Shown here: one piece after another, positions 1 through 8,368 of the stretch
How the letters are laid out: each line of letters begins with the position of its first letter
Numbering within the stretch: the first letter of the stretch is position 1
NCBI GenBank assembly: GCA_016793165.1
Contig: JAEULA010000001.1
Location: forward strand, 1 to 36,965
Origin: Alphaproteobacteria bacterium
GTDB taxonomy: Bacteria; Pseudomonadota; Alphaproteobacteria; CACIAM-22H2
Direction: 5' to 3'
Length of the DNA: 36,965 nt
Program-made: the position numbers and the translations under genes
Notes under the pieces: model-generated
Seen by the model: only the letters and a program-made list of their open reading frames with translations
The model's database searches: none
What the model was told of the DNA's origin: nothing

Positions 1-2
1 TG

Positions 3-782
3 ATCGATGCGGCCGAGCAGTTCGGCCGCGCCTTCCCGATGATGATGACGGCCGCCGGTACGGTCGCCCCCGCCAAGGTCATGGTGATGGGGGCGGGCGT
101 CGCCGGCCTGCAGGCGATCGCCACGGCGCGGCGACTCGGCGCCGTCGTGAGCGCCACCGACGTGCGCCTCGCCGCCAAGGAGCAGGTCGAGTCGCTCGGC
201 GCGACCTTCGTGATGGTCGACGACGACGAGGCCCGCCAGGCCGAGACCTCCGGCGGCTACGCCAAGGAGATGTCGGAGGCCTACAAGGCCAAGCAGGCCG
301 CGCTGATCGCCGAGACGATCAAGAAGCAGGACATCGTGATCTGCACCGCGCAGATCCCCGGTCGCCCGGCGCCGCGCCTCGTCACCGACGCGATGGTCGC
401 GTCGATGAAGCCCGGCGCGGTGATCGTCGACCTCGCGGTCGAGACCGGCGGCAATTGCGAGGGCTCCGTCGTCGGCCAGGTCGTCGACCGCCACGGCGTG
501 CGCGTCGTCGGCCATGCCAACGTGCCGAGCCGGATCGCGGTCGACGCCTCGCAGCTCTACGCCAAGAACCTGCTCAGCTTCATGGGGCTGATCGTGCAGA
601 AGGACGGCACGCTCAAGATCGATCGCGACGACGACATCGTGAAGGGCTCGCTGCTCACGATCGACGGCCAGGTCGTGCATCCGAACTTCGCGCCGCCGCC
701 GGCGCCGGCCGCTCCGGCCCAGCCCCAGCCCATCGACGCGCCGCCGCTCAACGCGCCGGGCGCGGCCCCTCGTACGATCTGA
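3..782 (+). CDS. pntAA: NAD(P) transhydrogenase subunit alpha part 1 (PntAA), 5' truncated by window edge
   Basis: This is the C-terminal 259 residues of the NAD(H)-binding subunit of the proton-translocating transhydrogenase, which passes hydride between NADH and NADP+ at the membrane. The reading frame is open from base 3, so the true start lies outside the window; full-length relatives are about 380 residues, so roughly a third is missing. A dinucleotide-binding glycine motif (GAGVAGLQA, about bases 93-120) is followed by the acidic strand end SATDVR and the family stretch [13 protein letters not shown]. The C-terminus is a Pro/Ala-rich tail (about bases 690-780), typical of the split alphaproteobacterial form, where the membrane part is a separate gene. 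pntAB starts 10 bases downstream, so the two are surely co-transcribed. Confidence 0.95.
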   Translation: MDAAEQFGRAFPMMMTAAGTVAPAKVMVMGAGVAGLQAIATARRLGAVVSATDVRLAAKEQVESLGATFVMVDDDEARQAETSGGYAKEMSEAYKAKQAALIAETIKKQDIVICTAQIPGRPAPRLVTDAMVASMKPGAVIVDLAVETGGNCEGSVVGQVVDRHGVRVVGHANVPSRIAVDASQLYAKNLLSFMGLIVQKDGTLKIDRDDDIVKGSLLTIDGQVVHPNFAPPPAPAAPAQPQPIDAPPLNAPGAAPRTI

Positions 783-792
783 GGCCCAGACC

Positions 793-1203
793 ATGGTTGC
801 ACCCAATCTCGTCGAAAGCGCCGGTCAGGTCGCGACCGACGCCGCCGCGCTGGCCGACAAGGCGAAGCTGCTCGCCGATCAGGCCGCCCTCATCCAGCAG
901 GCCGCGGGCTCCGGGCATGACGACATGCTCGCGATGTTCCTGACCGTGTTCGTGCTCGCGGTCTTCGTCGGCTACTACGTCGTCTGGCGCGTCACGCCGG
1001 CGCTGCACTCGCCGTTGATGGCGGTCACCAACGCGATCAGTTCGGTGATCATCGTCGGCGCGCTGCTCGCCGCCGGCGCGTCGGCCGTGGGCTTCAGCCA
1101 GGTGATGGGGTTCTTCGCGATCGTCTTCGCGAGTGTGAACATCGTCGGCGGCTTTGCGGTGACGTCGCGAATGCTCGGCAAGTTCAAGAAGAAGCAGAAG
1201 TGA
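793..1203 (+). CDS. pntAB: NAD(P) transhydrogenase subunit alpha part 2 (PntAB), membrane subunit
   Basis: This 136-residue protein supplies part of the proton channel of the transhydrogenase. Three hydrophobic helices are visible at about residues 46-66, 81-100 and 104-126, and the protein ends in a basic cytoplasmic tail (KFKKKQK). The first 40 residues are an Ala-rich, probably helical extension before the first membrane helix. In enterobacteria this part is fused to PntAA; the three-gene arrangement is common in alphaproteobacteria. It sits between pntAA (10-base gap) and pntB (10-base gap). The ATG start is preceded by a short purine stretch (TGAGG). Confidence 0.94.
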   Translation: MVAPNLVESAGQVATDAAALADKAKLLADQAALIQQAAGSGHDDMLAMFLTVFVLAVFVGYYVVWRVTPALHSPLMAVTNAISSVIIVGALLAAGASAVGFSQVMGFFAIVFASVNIVGGFAVTSRMLGKFKKKQK

Positions 1204-1213
1204 GGGCCGCACG

Positions 1214-2620
1214 ATGAACACGACCCTTTCGGCGCTTCTCTACCTGGCGGCCTCGGTCGCCTTCATCATGTCGCTGCGCGGCCTGTCCAGCCCGGACACC
1301 GCGCGGGCCGGCAATTTCTGGGGCATCGCCGGCATGGCGATCGCGATCGTCACGACGCTCGCGCAGCCCAACATGCACGTGTCGTTCTGGATGCTGCTTG
1401 CCATGGTGATCGGCGGCGGCGGCGGCTTCTACATCGCCGCGCGCATCGAGATGACGGCGCTGCCGCAGCTCGTCGCGGCCTTCCACTCGCTGGTCGGCAT
1501 GGCGGCGGTGCTCGTCGCGGTGGCCGCCTACTACTCGCCGACGAGTTTCGGCATCGGCGTCCCGGGCGCGATCAAGACCGGCTCGCTGATCGAGATGGGT
1601 CTCGGCCTCGCCATCGGCGCGATCACCTTCACCGGCTCGCTGGTCGCCTTCGCCAAGCTGCAGGGCCTGCGTTCGCCGGCGCTCAACGCCATGCCGATGC
1701 AGCACCCGATCAACGCCGCTCTGGGCGCTGCCTGCGTCGTGCTCCTGATCTGGTTCTGCGCGACGGGCAGCGAGGCGGCGATGTGGCTGCTGATCGTCGC
1801 CACGCTGCTGATGGGCTGGTTCCTGATCATCCCGATCGGCGGCGCCGACATGCCGGTGGTCGTGTCCATGCTCAACTCCTACTCGGGCTGGGCGGCCTGC
1901 GGCATCGGCTTCACGCTGCAGAACTCGGCGCTGATCGTCACCGGCGCGCTGGTCGGCTCGTCGGGCGCCATCCTCAGCTACGTCATGTGCAAGGGGATGA
2001 ACCGCTCGATCTTCAACGTCATCCTCGGCGGCTTCGGCACCGACACCGGCGCCGTCGCCGCGGGCGGGGCGCAGAAGGAGCAGCGCCCGGTCAAGTCGGG
2101 CTCGGCGGAGGACGCCGCCTTCATCATGAAGAACGCGGCCTCGATCATCATCGTGCCCGGCTACGGCATGGCCGTTGCCCAGGCGCAGCACGCGCTGCGC
2201 GAGATGGCCGATCTGATGAAGAAGGAGGGGGCCACGGTCCGCTACGCGATCCATCCGGTCGCGGGCCGCATGCCTGGCCACATGAACGTGCTGCTGGCCG
2301 AGGCGAACGTGCCCTACGACGAGGTGCTGGAGCTCGACGAGATCAACCGCGACTTCGCCCAGACCGACGTCGCCTTCGTCATCGGCGCCAACGACGTCAC
2401 CAACCCGGCGGCCAAGAACGACCCGAAGTCGTCGATCTACGGCATGCCGATCCTCGACGTCGAGAAGGCGAAGACCGTGCTGTTCATCAAGCGCTCGATG
2501 GCCACGGGCTATGCCGGCGTCGAGAACGAGCTGTTCTTCCGCGACAATACGATGATGCTCTTCGGCGACGCCAAGAAGGTGTGCGAGGAGATCGTCAAGT
2601 CGATGAGCGGCGGGCACTGA
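1214..2620 (+). CDS. pntB: NAD(P) transhydrogenase subunit beta (PntB)
   Basis: This is the NADP(H)-binding and membrane subunit, 468 residues, the usual length for PntB. The first roughly 290 residues are a series of membrane helices. From about residue 310 the NADP-binding domain begins with IIIVPGYGMAVAQ, followed by the family-typical HPVAGRMPGHMNVLLAEA and the VIGANDVTNPAA nucleotide-binding loop. It completes the three-gene transhydrogenase operon, which normally supplies NADPH at the expense of the proton gradient. Start and stop are unambiguous. A strong GC hairpin follows the stop codon almost immediately. Confidence 0.97.
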   Translation: MNTTLSALLYLAASVAFIMSLRGLSSPDTARAGNFWGIAGMAIAIVTTLAQPNMHVSFWMLLAMVIGGGGGFYIAARIEMTALPQLVAAFHSLVGMAAVLVAVAAYYSPTSFGIGVPGAIKTGSLIEMGLGLAIGAITFTGSLVAFAKLQGLRSPALNAMPMQHPINAALGAACVVLLIWFCATGSEAAMWLLIVATLLMGWFLIIPIGGADMPVVVSMLNSYSGWAACGIGFTLQNSALIVTGALVGSSGAILSYVMCKGMNRSIFNVILGGFGTDTGAVAAGGAQKEQRPVKSGSAEDAAFIMKNAASIIIVPGYGMAVAQAQHALREMADLMKKEGATVRYAIHPVAGRMPGHMNVLLAEANVPYDEVLELDEINRDFAQTDVAFVIGANDVTNPAAKNDPKSSIYGMPILDVEKAKTVLFIKRSMATGYAGVENELFFRDNTMMLFGDAKKVCEEIVKSMSGGH

Positions 2621-2623
2621 GGC

Positions 2624-2656
2624 GGCGGGGGCCGGCGCCGGTGCGCCGGCCCCGCC
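2624..2656 (+). terminator. GC-rich hairpin directly after pntB, no U tract
   Basis: An 11-base-pair perfect stem (2628-2638 with 2643-2653) closes a four-base loop CGGT, and three further pairs form at the base if one base is bulged. It starts 4-7 bases after the pntB stop codon. No run of T follows, so it is not a classic intrinsic terminator. It may mark the 3' end of the pnt message, stabilise it, or reduce read-through into the next gene. Confidence 0.4.
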
Positions 2657-2681
2657 AGCCGTGCTCGATCGCCCGGCGCCG

Positions 2682-3008
2682 ATGCTCGGCAAGCTCCTCG
2701 GCCTCTTCGCCCGCGACCCGCTCGATCGGGCGGCACGACGCTATGCCGAGACGCTGCCGGGGCAGCTCGCGCGCGACTACGGCGCGTCGGACCGCTACAG
2801 CCCCGACCAGGTCCGGCTCTCGGCGCAGCGCGCCAAGTTGCCGGCCGAGTTCCTCGCCGTCGGCTACGCCGCCTATCTCGATCGCGACGCCTTCGCCGCG
2901 GCGCTGCCCGCGCGCGCCGCCGAGTACGACGCGCTGCGCGCCCTGTTCCTGAAGCACGAGGACCTCGGCCTTCAGTCGGGCAAGGGCGCGGACAACGAGG
3001 ACGAGTAG
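2682..3008 (+). CDS. small conserved-looking hypothetical protein (possibly DUF6559-like)
   Basis: The protein has 108 residues from the ATG at 2682; an in-frame GTG at 2661 would give 115. Neither start has a convincing ribosome-binding site, and the first follows the pntB hairpin immediately. The ATG is preferred because the protein then begins MLGKLLGLFARDP. It has no signal peptide or membrane helix. Visible features are a basic N-terminus, the stretch RRYAETLPGQLARDYGASDRYSP followed by a QVR motif, and an acidic end (NEDE). The pattern of a tyrosine-glycine-serine segment, a YSP-QV motif and a YAAYLDRDAF helix resembles a small uncharacterised proteobacterial family that I associate, without certainty, with DUF6559. 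Function is unknown; it may be co-transcribed with pnt. Confidence 0.7.
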   Translation: MLGKLLGLFARDPLDRAARRYAETLPGQLARDYGASDRYSPDQVRLSAQRAKLPAEFLAVGYAAYLDRDAFAAALPARAAEYDALRALFLKHEDLGLQSGKGADNEDE

Positions 3009-3261
3009 CGGGGGGCGACGGGGCAAGGTCGCCGGCTCCCGCGTGCGCGTCGATCGGGCTGCCGTGGCGGGAAATGTGAGTCGTTCATGGCGCCGGCGCG
3101 GGGCCGTGTCCGGGCGATGTCGGACTTCGTGATCGGCTGCGTGTCGGTCACGCGGATCGGAGGCGGGGCCCCACTATCGACGCGGCGGAGCGAGTCGCCA
3201 CGGTGGCCGTGCGGCGCGGCTTGCAGCTGTGCGATCTCGTCAGGTGGCGGATTCCGCTCGA

Positions 3262-4428
3262 TCACCGCTCCGGGCCGACACCCCAGCCGCCCCGGGCGAC
3301 CAGCCGCCACAGCCAGGCCGAGGCCCCGGCAGCAATGACCCCGAACACCGCCATCGCGAGATAAGCGAGGCCGCCATGGGCGGCGTAGACGGGGCCGAGC
3401 GCCCACATGGCGAGGCCCATGAGCAGCGCGCTGGCGCCGCTGTTGAGGGTCTGCGCCGACGCGGCGTGGCTCGCCGGCAGCTCCCGGGCGACGAACTGCA
3501 GCGCGCCGAGATAGGTCAGCGCGAAGGTGGCGCCGTGCAGCAGCTGCAGCCCGACGAAGACCCAGAACTCGGTCGCGACCGCGTGCATCCCCCAGCGCGG
3601 CAGCGCGAACAGCGCGCCGGTCAGCATCAGCAGCGCCGGCGACATGCGCGCGAGGAGCGGCCCGCCCCACCAGAACACCGCCATCTCGATCGTCGTGCTC
3701 ACGCCCCAGAGCCAGCCGACCTGGCTCTGGTTCAGGCCCACGGCGTTCCAGTGCAGCGTGCTGAAGGCGTAGAGCACCGCATGGCTCGCCTGCGCGAAGG
3801 CGGAGGCGGCGAGGAACAGCACGAAGACCGGCTGGCGCAGGAGCTGCCGGACCGGCGCCTGGGGGCGGTTCGCGCGCGGCACGACGGCGTCGCGCGGCAG
3901 CGCATAGGCGCCGAACACGGTGAGCAGGAAGAGCGGCAGGGCGAGCATCGGCACGGAGCCGACGCCGAAATGGTCGATCAGCGGCCCGCCGAGGATGACG
4001 AACACCATGAAGCCGACCGAGCCCCAGAAGCGCACCCGGCCGAAGTCGAGCTTCTCGCGCTGGCAGGTCGTCAGCGCGATCACGTCGCCGAGCGGCCCCA
4101 CCGGCGCGCGCACGATTGTGAACGCGACCGCGATGGCGAGCAGCACGGCGAAGCCGCTGCCCCACAGGTTGAGGGCGTGCATCGCGACGGTGAGCCAGGA
4201 CAGCGCGATCGTCATCGCCCGGGCATGGCCGTTGCGGTCCACCCAGCTGCCCATGATCGGATTGGTGATGACGCGGGCGAGGATCGTGACGAATCCCAGT
4301 GCGCCCAGCTGCGCCGGCGTCACGCCCTGGTTCTGGTACCAGGCCTGCATGCCCGGGAGGTGCACGCCCTGGCAGGCGTGCAGGGTCACGTAGAACAGCG
4401 AGAGCCGCGTCGCCGTCGAGAGCGTCAT
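3262..4428 (-). CDS. MFS transporter, HcaT/MFS_1-like
   Basis: This is a 388-residue membrane protein with about 12 hydrophobic helices, of the single-domain major facilitator type. The loop between helices 2 and 3 carries the MFS signature in degenerate form (GSWVDRNGHARAM). The segment TCQREKLDFGRVRFWGSVGFMVF is typical of the MFS_1-like group that includes the phenylpropionate permease HcaT and nucleoside transporters; the substrate cannot be read from the sequence. The start was placed at MTLSTATRLSLFYV, where helix 1 begins; an upstream ATG at 4464 would add 12 residues without hydrophobic character. It lies 76 bases after the TRAP large permease on the same strand, separated by GC-rich short inverted repeats, so it may be a weakly coupled last gene of that unit. 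Confidence 0.85.
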   Translation of the reverse strand: MTLSTATRLSLFYVTLHACQGVHLPGMQAWYQNQGVTPAQLGALGFVTILARVITNPIMGSWVDRNGHARAMTIALSWLTVAMHALNLWGSGFAVLLAIAVAFTIVRAPVGPLGDVIALTTCQREKLDFGRVRFWGSVGFMVFVILGGPLIDHFGVGSVPMLALPLFLLTVFGAYALPRDAVVPRANRPQAPVRQLLRQPVFVLFLAASAFAQASHAVLYAFSTLHWNAVGLNQSQVGWLWGVSTTIEMAVFWWGGPLLARMSPALLMLTGALFALPRWGMHAVATEFWVFVGLQLLHGATFALTYLGALQFVARELPASHAASAQTLNSGASALLMGLAMWALGPVYAAHGGLAYLAMAVFGVIAAGASAWLWRLVARGGWGVGPER

Positions 4429-4504
4429 GCCCGGGGTTGTCGCCCAGCGCCGCCCGCCGGGCAATGCGCCGTTTCGTGCCGGCCGGGGCCGGCGCGAAGC
4501 CGGC

Positions 4505-5791
4505 TCAGCCGAAGATGCGGTTGGGCAGCCAGAGCGCGAGGCCGGGGACGTAGGTGACCAGCATCAGCACCAGGAGCATCGCCCCGATGAAGGGCAGCGC
4601 CTCGCGCGTGAAGGCCTCGAGCGGGACGCGCAGGATCGCGCAGGTCGTGAACATCAGGGTTCCGACCGGCGGGGTCACGCCGCCGATCGTCAGGTTCAGC
4701 ACCATGATCAGGCCGAAATGGACCGGGTCGACCCCGACCTTGACGACGACCGGGACAAGGATCGGCGTCAGGAGGATCAGCGCCGCCGTGCCCTCGATCA
4801 GCATGCCGACGAACAGCAGCAGCAGGTTGATCAGGAGCAGCAGCAGGTACTTGTCGTTGGTGATCGAGACGATCCAGGCGGCGATGCGCGGCGGGATCCG
4901 CTCCCACGTCATGTAGTAGCCGAAGGCGGTCGCGCAGCAGATGATCAGCATGACCAGCGAGACGGCGAGCACCGACTCGAGCAGGATCGGGAAGACGTGG
5001 TGCGCCTTGAGCTCGCGATGCCAGACGGCGCCGACGAAGATCGCGTAGACGGCCGCCAGCGCGCCCGCCTCGGTCGGCGTGAAGATGCCGTAGCGGATGC
5101 CGAGCATGATGAAGAGCAGGATCGACAGCGCGCCGGTGGCGTCGACCAGCGCGCGGCCGATTTCGGCCGGCTTCGCGCGCGTGCTGCGCTGGGCCTTGTA
5201 GCCGCGCTTGCGGGCGATGATGTGCACCGTGACCATCAGGAAGCTGCAGAGCATCAGGCCGGGCACGACGCCGCCCATGAACAGGCGTCCGATCGAGACA
5301 TCGGCGATGAAGCCGTAGAGGATGAAGCCGATGCCCGGCGGGATGATCGGCGTGATGACGGCCGAGCAGGCGGAGATCGCGGCGGTGAAGGCCGGGCTGT
5401 AACCGTGCCGGATCATCTGCGGCCCGATCATCTTGGCGTCCATCGCCGCGTCGGCGTTGGCGGAGGCCGAGAGGCCGCCCATGAGGGTCGAGACGAGGAC
5501 GGTGACCTGGGCGAGGGCGCCCGTCATGTGCCCGACCAGCGACTCGGCGAGCGCCATCAGCCGGCGCGTGATGCCCGCGTAGTTCATGATCACGCTCGCA
5601 AGCACGTAGAAGGGCACGGCGAGCAGCGGGAAGGAATCGGTCGGGTTGATGAGGCGCTGGGCGAAGAGCTCGAGCGGGATCTCGTCGCCCTTGAACACGA
5701 AGTACGAGATCGCGCCGATGCCCATCGACATGGCGATGGGCACGTTCAGCGCGAACAGCACCAGCATCAGGACGAGCGGCAGGTATTCCAT
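4505..5791 (-). CDS. dctM: TRAP transporter large permease (DctM)
   Basis: This is the 428-residue, roughly 12-helix membrane subunit that carries out sodium-coupled uptake in tripartite ATP-independent periplasmic transporters. Family hallmarks include NVPIAMSMGIGA near the N-terminus, TDSFPLLAVPFYVLAS, GGLSASANADAAM, a PIIPPGIGFILYG loop and the C-terminal GGVTPPVGTLMF. The start MEYLPLVLML is the first codon consistent with the family; the frame is open further upstream but overlaps DctQ. It lies 14 bases after dctQ and forms one unit with dctQ and dctP. Substrates of this family are usually small carboxylates; the specific one is unknown here. Confidence 0.95.
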   Translation of the reverse strand: MEYLPLVLMLVLFALNVPIAMSMGIGAISYFVFKGDEIPLELFAQRLINPTDSFPLLAVPFYVLASVIMNYAGITRRLMALAESLVGHMTGALAQVTVLVSTLMGGLSASANADAAMDAKMIGPQMIRHGYSPAFTAAISACSAVITPIIPPGIGFILYGFIADVSIGRLFMGGVVPGLMLCSFLMVTVHIIARKRGYKAQRSTRAKPAEIGRALVDATGALSILLFIMLGIRYGIFTPTEAGALAAVYAIFVGAVWHRELKAHHVFPILLESVLAVSLVMLIICCATAFGYYMTWERIPPRIAAWIVSITNDKYLLLLLINLLLLFVGMLIEGTAALILLTPILVPVVVKVGVDPVHFGLIMVLNLTIGGVTPPVGTLMFTTCAILRVPLEAFTREALPFIGAMLLVLMLVTYVPGLALWLPNRIFG

Positions 5792-5805
5792 CGTCCGGCC
5801 TCGCG

Positions 5806-6270
5806 TCAGCGCGTCGCGCGATGGCGCCGGAGCGCGATCTGGGCGTGGCGATAGGTCATGGACACGAGCCCGACCGCCGCGCCCGCATAGTGGATGGAGT
5901 ACGGCCAGCGCAGCGACGGCATCGGGTTGTCCCAGGATTCGATCGTGTAGCCGATGGTGAGCCAGGCGATCACGGCGAGGAATCCGAGCACGAGGAGATC
6001 GACCGCAATCGCCAGCAGCCTTCGCGGACCCCGCGGTAGCTGCGCCACCAGGATGTCGATCGAGACATGCGAGCCGCGCTTGTACACCGCGGCCGCGCCG
6101 AGAAAGATCATCCAGCAGAACCCGGCTGCCGCGATCTCGGCGGCCCAAGTGGCCGCCTGGGCCGTCACGTAACGGGTGAACACGCCCCACGATGTCGCCA
6201 GCACGACGATTGTGCAGGCCACGCAGGCGACGAGTTCCTCGAGATTCTTCGTCCACCCGCCCGGCGCCAT
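5806..6270 (-). CDS. dctQ: TRAP transporter small permease (DctQ)
   Basis: This is a 154-residue, four-helix protein (about residues 14-34, 46-64, 84-108 and 124-143), the small membrane subunit that pairs with DctM. The central GAAAVYKRGSHVSIDIL segment is the conserved loop of DctQ proteins. The start is uncertain: ATG at 6270 puts helix 1 at the usual distance from the N-terminus, whereas GTG at 6306 (10 bases after dctP) would add 12 residues. An ATG at 6348 would overlap dctP and is unlikely. It sits between dctP and dctM in transcription order. Confidence 0.9.
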   Translation of the reverse strand: MAPGGWTKNLEELVACVACTIVVLATSWGVFTRYVTAQAATWAAEIAAAGFCWMIFLGAAAVYKRGSHVSIDILVAQLPRGPRRLLAIAVDLLVLGFLAVIAWLTIGYTIESWDNPMPSLRWPYSIHYAGAAVGLVSMTYRHAQIALRRHRATR

Positions 6271-6316
6271 CTCGGCGCCGGGCGGCGACACGACGTCCTG
6301 CCCCACGTTTGGAGGC

Positions 6317-7309
6317 TCAGCTCGCGAGGATCTGCTTGACCCGGGCATGCAGCCCCGGCGTCCAGTTCGGGATGTTCGCGTAGACGCCTTCCGTCGCCTT
6401 CTGCAGCGCCGACAGGTCGACGTCGCGGACGACGGTCACCCCCGCCTCCTGGAAGCGCTTGATCAGCTCCTCGGCGCCGGCATTGGTCTTCTCGGTCATG
6501 AAGTCGCCGGCGGCGATCGCCTCCTCCTGGACCATCGGCTTGAGGTCGTTGGGGATGCGCTGCCAGACTCGCTCGTTGATGATCCAGCCGACCCACGACA
6601 GGAAATGCGAGGTCAGCGACAGCACCTTGCGCGTCTCATGGAGCTTCATGCCCCAGAGCGAAGCGAGCGGCGCCTCGACGGCGTCGGCCACGCCCTGCTG
6701 CATGGCGCTGTAGATCTCGGGCCAGGGGATCGTGACGGGGCGCGTGCCCAAGGCCTTGAAGGTCTCAAGCCACATCAGCGTCGGCGGCACGCGGAAGGCG
6801 ACGCCCTTGAAGTCGTCGGGCGTGCGCAGCGGCTTGGCGGCAAGCGCGTGGCGGCCGCCGAAGAAGCCGTTGAAGGTGATCACGCGCATGGACTGCTCGC
6901 GCTGGCCCTTGGCGTTCAGCTCCGCGTACCACGGGCTCGCCAACAGCTTCTTGAACTCGCCCGGCTCCTTGAGGAGGTAGGGGCCGTTCAGCACGCCGTA
7001 ATCGGGGACGAAGTCGCCCACGCCGCTCGGATCGCCGAGGACGATCACGTTGGCGCCGCCCTTCATCAGCTCGTAGATCTCCTTGTTGCCGCCGAGCTGG
7101 CCCTGCGGGAAGACCTCCATCTTGATCTTGCCCTGCGAGCGCTGCGTCACGCGCTCGGCGAAGCGCACGCTGGCGTCGTGCGCGGGTTCGGTCTGCGACA
7201 GCACATGGGCGATGCGCAGGGACAGGGTCGACTGCGCATCGGCCTTCGGGACATGGATGGCGGCGGCGGCCACGCCGGTGGCGGCCACGAACTGGCGACG
7301 CTTGAGCAC
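6317..7309 (-). CDS. dctP: TRAP transporter substrate-binding protein (DctP)
   Basis: This 330-residue periplasmic protein captures the substrate for the DctQ/DctM permease. The N-terminus (MLKRRQFVAATGVAAAA) is an Arg-rich, Tat-like signal peptide with likely cleavage after ADA at residue 25. The family core is present: LRIAHVLSQTEPAH, the KIKMEVFPQGQLGGNKE strand-turn, and FKGVAFRVPP. Arg173 corresponds to the arginine that usually salt-bridges the carboxylate of the ligand. Translation starts at GTG, with GGGAGG seven bases upstream. The gene follows the phytanoyl-CoA-dioxygenase-like gene by 60 bases, suggesting that the enzyme acts on the imported compound or its product. Confidence 0.95.
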   Translation of the reverse strand: MLKRRQFVAATGVAAAAIHVPKADAQSTLSLRIAHVLSQTEPAHDASVRFAERVTQRSQGKIKMEVFPQGQLGGNKEIYELMKGGANVIVLGDPSGVGDFVPDYGVLNGPYLLKEPGEFKKLLASPWYAELNAKGQREQSMRVITFNGFFGGRHALAAKPLRTPDDFKGVAFRVPPTLMWLETFKALGTRPVTIPWPEIYSAMQQGVADAVEAPLASLWGMKLHETRKVLSLTSHFLSWVGWIINERVWQRIPNDLKPMVQEEAIAAGDFMTEKTNAGAEELIKRFQEAGVTVVRDVDLSALQKATEGVYANIPNWTPGLHARVKQILAS

Positions 7310-7369
7310 TGGGTTCCTCCCTCGGGTTTCTGGTCTTGCTCGTCTTGCTGGTCCGGTGCGGCCGGCGAC

Positions 7370-8224
7370 TCAGGAGGCCGGGCGCGGCGGTTCGTACTCG
7401 CGGACCTTGGCGGCGCCGGCGAAGAGGATCTTCGTCGTGCGGTCGATCATGCCTGAATGGAAGGCGACGGCGTCGGGATGGAAGTCCGACTTCGGCGCCG
7501 GCTCGTGGTCGAAATTGTTGTAGGCGTCGTGGCCGCGCACCAGCGTGGCGCTGTCGCGGATGCCCGAGAGCTGGCGCATGTCCGTCGGTACGTAGCGGAT
7601 CGCGAAGCCGATGCGCGGCCAGTCGGCGCTGTTCGGCTCGGAGCCGTGGACGATGCGCACGTGGTGGAGCGAGAACTCGCCGGGCTGCAGCACGACGTCG
7701 ACCGCCTTGGCCACGTCGACATCGACCTCGATCTCCTGTCCGCGGCTCAACATGTTGTCCGGGGAGAAGGTGTCGCGATGGGCGATCTGCTCCGTCTTCT
7801 GCGTTCCCGGCATCACGCGCATGCAGCCGGACTGCGGGACCGACGGCGTGAAGGCGACCCACGCGGTGACGACGTCGGGCTTGGACAGGCCCCAATAGGT
7901 CGAGTCCTGGTGCCAGGACACGAAGCCTGGCGTGTGCGGCGGCTTGTGGAAGAAGCCGGCCGCCCAGCACAGGAGGTTGGGGCCGATCACGTCCTCGACC
8001 GCGTCGAGGATCCGCGGGTGACGGACCATGTCGGCGAGCCAGGTGACCAGCAGGTGCGGCTTCTGGTTGGTGCGCTTGGTGAGCTGCCCGCCCTCCTGAC
8101 GGCACAGCGCCTCGTAGCGCTCGCGCGTCGCACGCATCTCCGCCTCGGCAATCGCCCGCATCGGGAACACGTACCCGTCGCGATGATAGGCGTCGACCTG
8201 AGCCTGGCTCAGCAACTTCGGCAT
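7370..8224 (-). CDS. phytanoyl-CoA dioxygenase (PhyH) family protein
   Basis: This 284-residue protein is predicted to be a non-haem Fe(II)/2-oxoglutarate oxygenase. The iron facial triad is visible as His105 and Asp107 in SWHQDSTYWG and His193 in VRIVHGSEPN; Arg204 or Arg210 (WPRIGFAIRY) could bind 2-oxoglutarate. The double-stranded helix core spans about residues 95-215. Bacterial members hydroxylate varied small molecules, such as ectoine or phosphonates, so the phytanoyl name is only a family label. It is the first gene of a unit continuing into dctP-dctQ-dctM. The ATG has a good ribosome-binding site (GGGGGAGG), and a sigma-70-like promoter lies about 40 bases further upstream. Confidence 0.92.
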   Translation of the reverse strand: MPKLLSQAQVDAYHRDGYVFPMRAIAEAEMRATRERYEALCRQEGGQLTKRTNQKPHLLVTWLADMVRHPRILDAVEDVIGPNLLCWAAGFFHKPPHTPGFVSWHQDSTYWGLSKPDVVTAWVAFTPSVPQSGCMRVMPGTQKTEQIAHRDTFSPDNMLSRGQEIEVDVDVAKAVDVVLQPGEFSLHHVRIVHGSEPNSADWPRIGFAIRYVPTDMRQLSGIRDSATLVRGHDAYNNFDHEPAPKSDFHPDAVAFHSGMIDRTTKILFAGAAKVREYEPPRPAS

Positions 8225-8262
8225 GGCGGTGCCTCCCCCTGGAGTTCCCCTGATGGCTTGCG

Positions 8263-8292
8263 ATTAGACGGGTGCGGCACGAGCGGCGTCAA
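8263..8292 (-). promoter_or_regulatory. sigma-70-like promoter for the PhyH-TRAP operon
   Basis: Read on the minus strand, TTGACG (8292-8287) and TCTAAT (8268-8263) are separated by 18 bases. Each hexamer matches the consensus at five of six positions. The pair lies 39 bases from the start codon of the PhyH-like gene, in the only sizeable gap between it and the dehydrogenase operon. It implies that the transporter unit is transcribed independently of the E1/E2 operon. Confidence 0.55.
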
Positions 8293-8368
8293 GCAATGGT
8301 CCGCCCGGCGGAACGATTGCGCGCCCCCTGCGGTTGCGAACCCGCTTCGCCCCGCGACGGCCGCTGCC

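Noticed and set aside
3087..3338. 83-residue plus-strand frame after the small gene following pntB
   Set aside because: Overlaps the 3' end of the MFS gene, no family resemblance and no ribosome-binding site; 3009-3261 is treated as empty.
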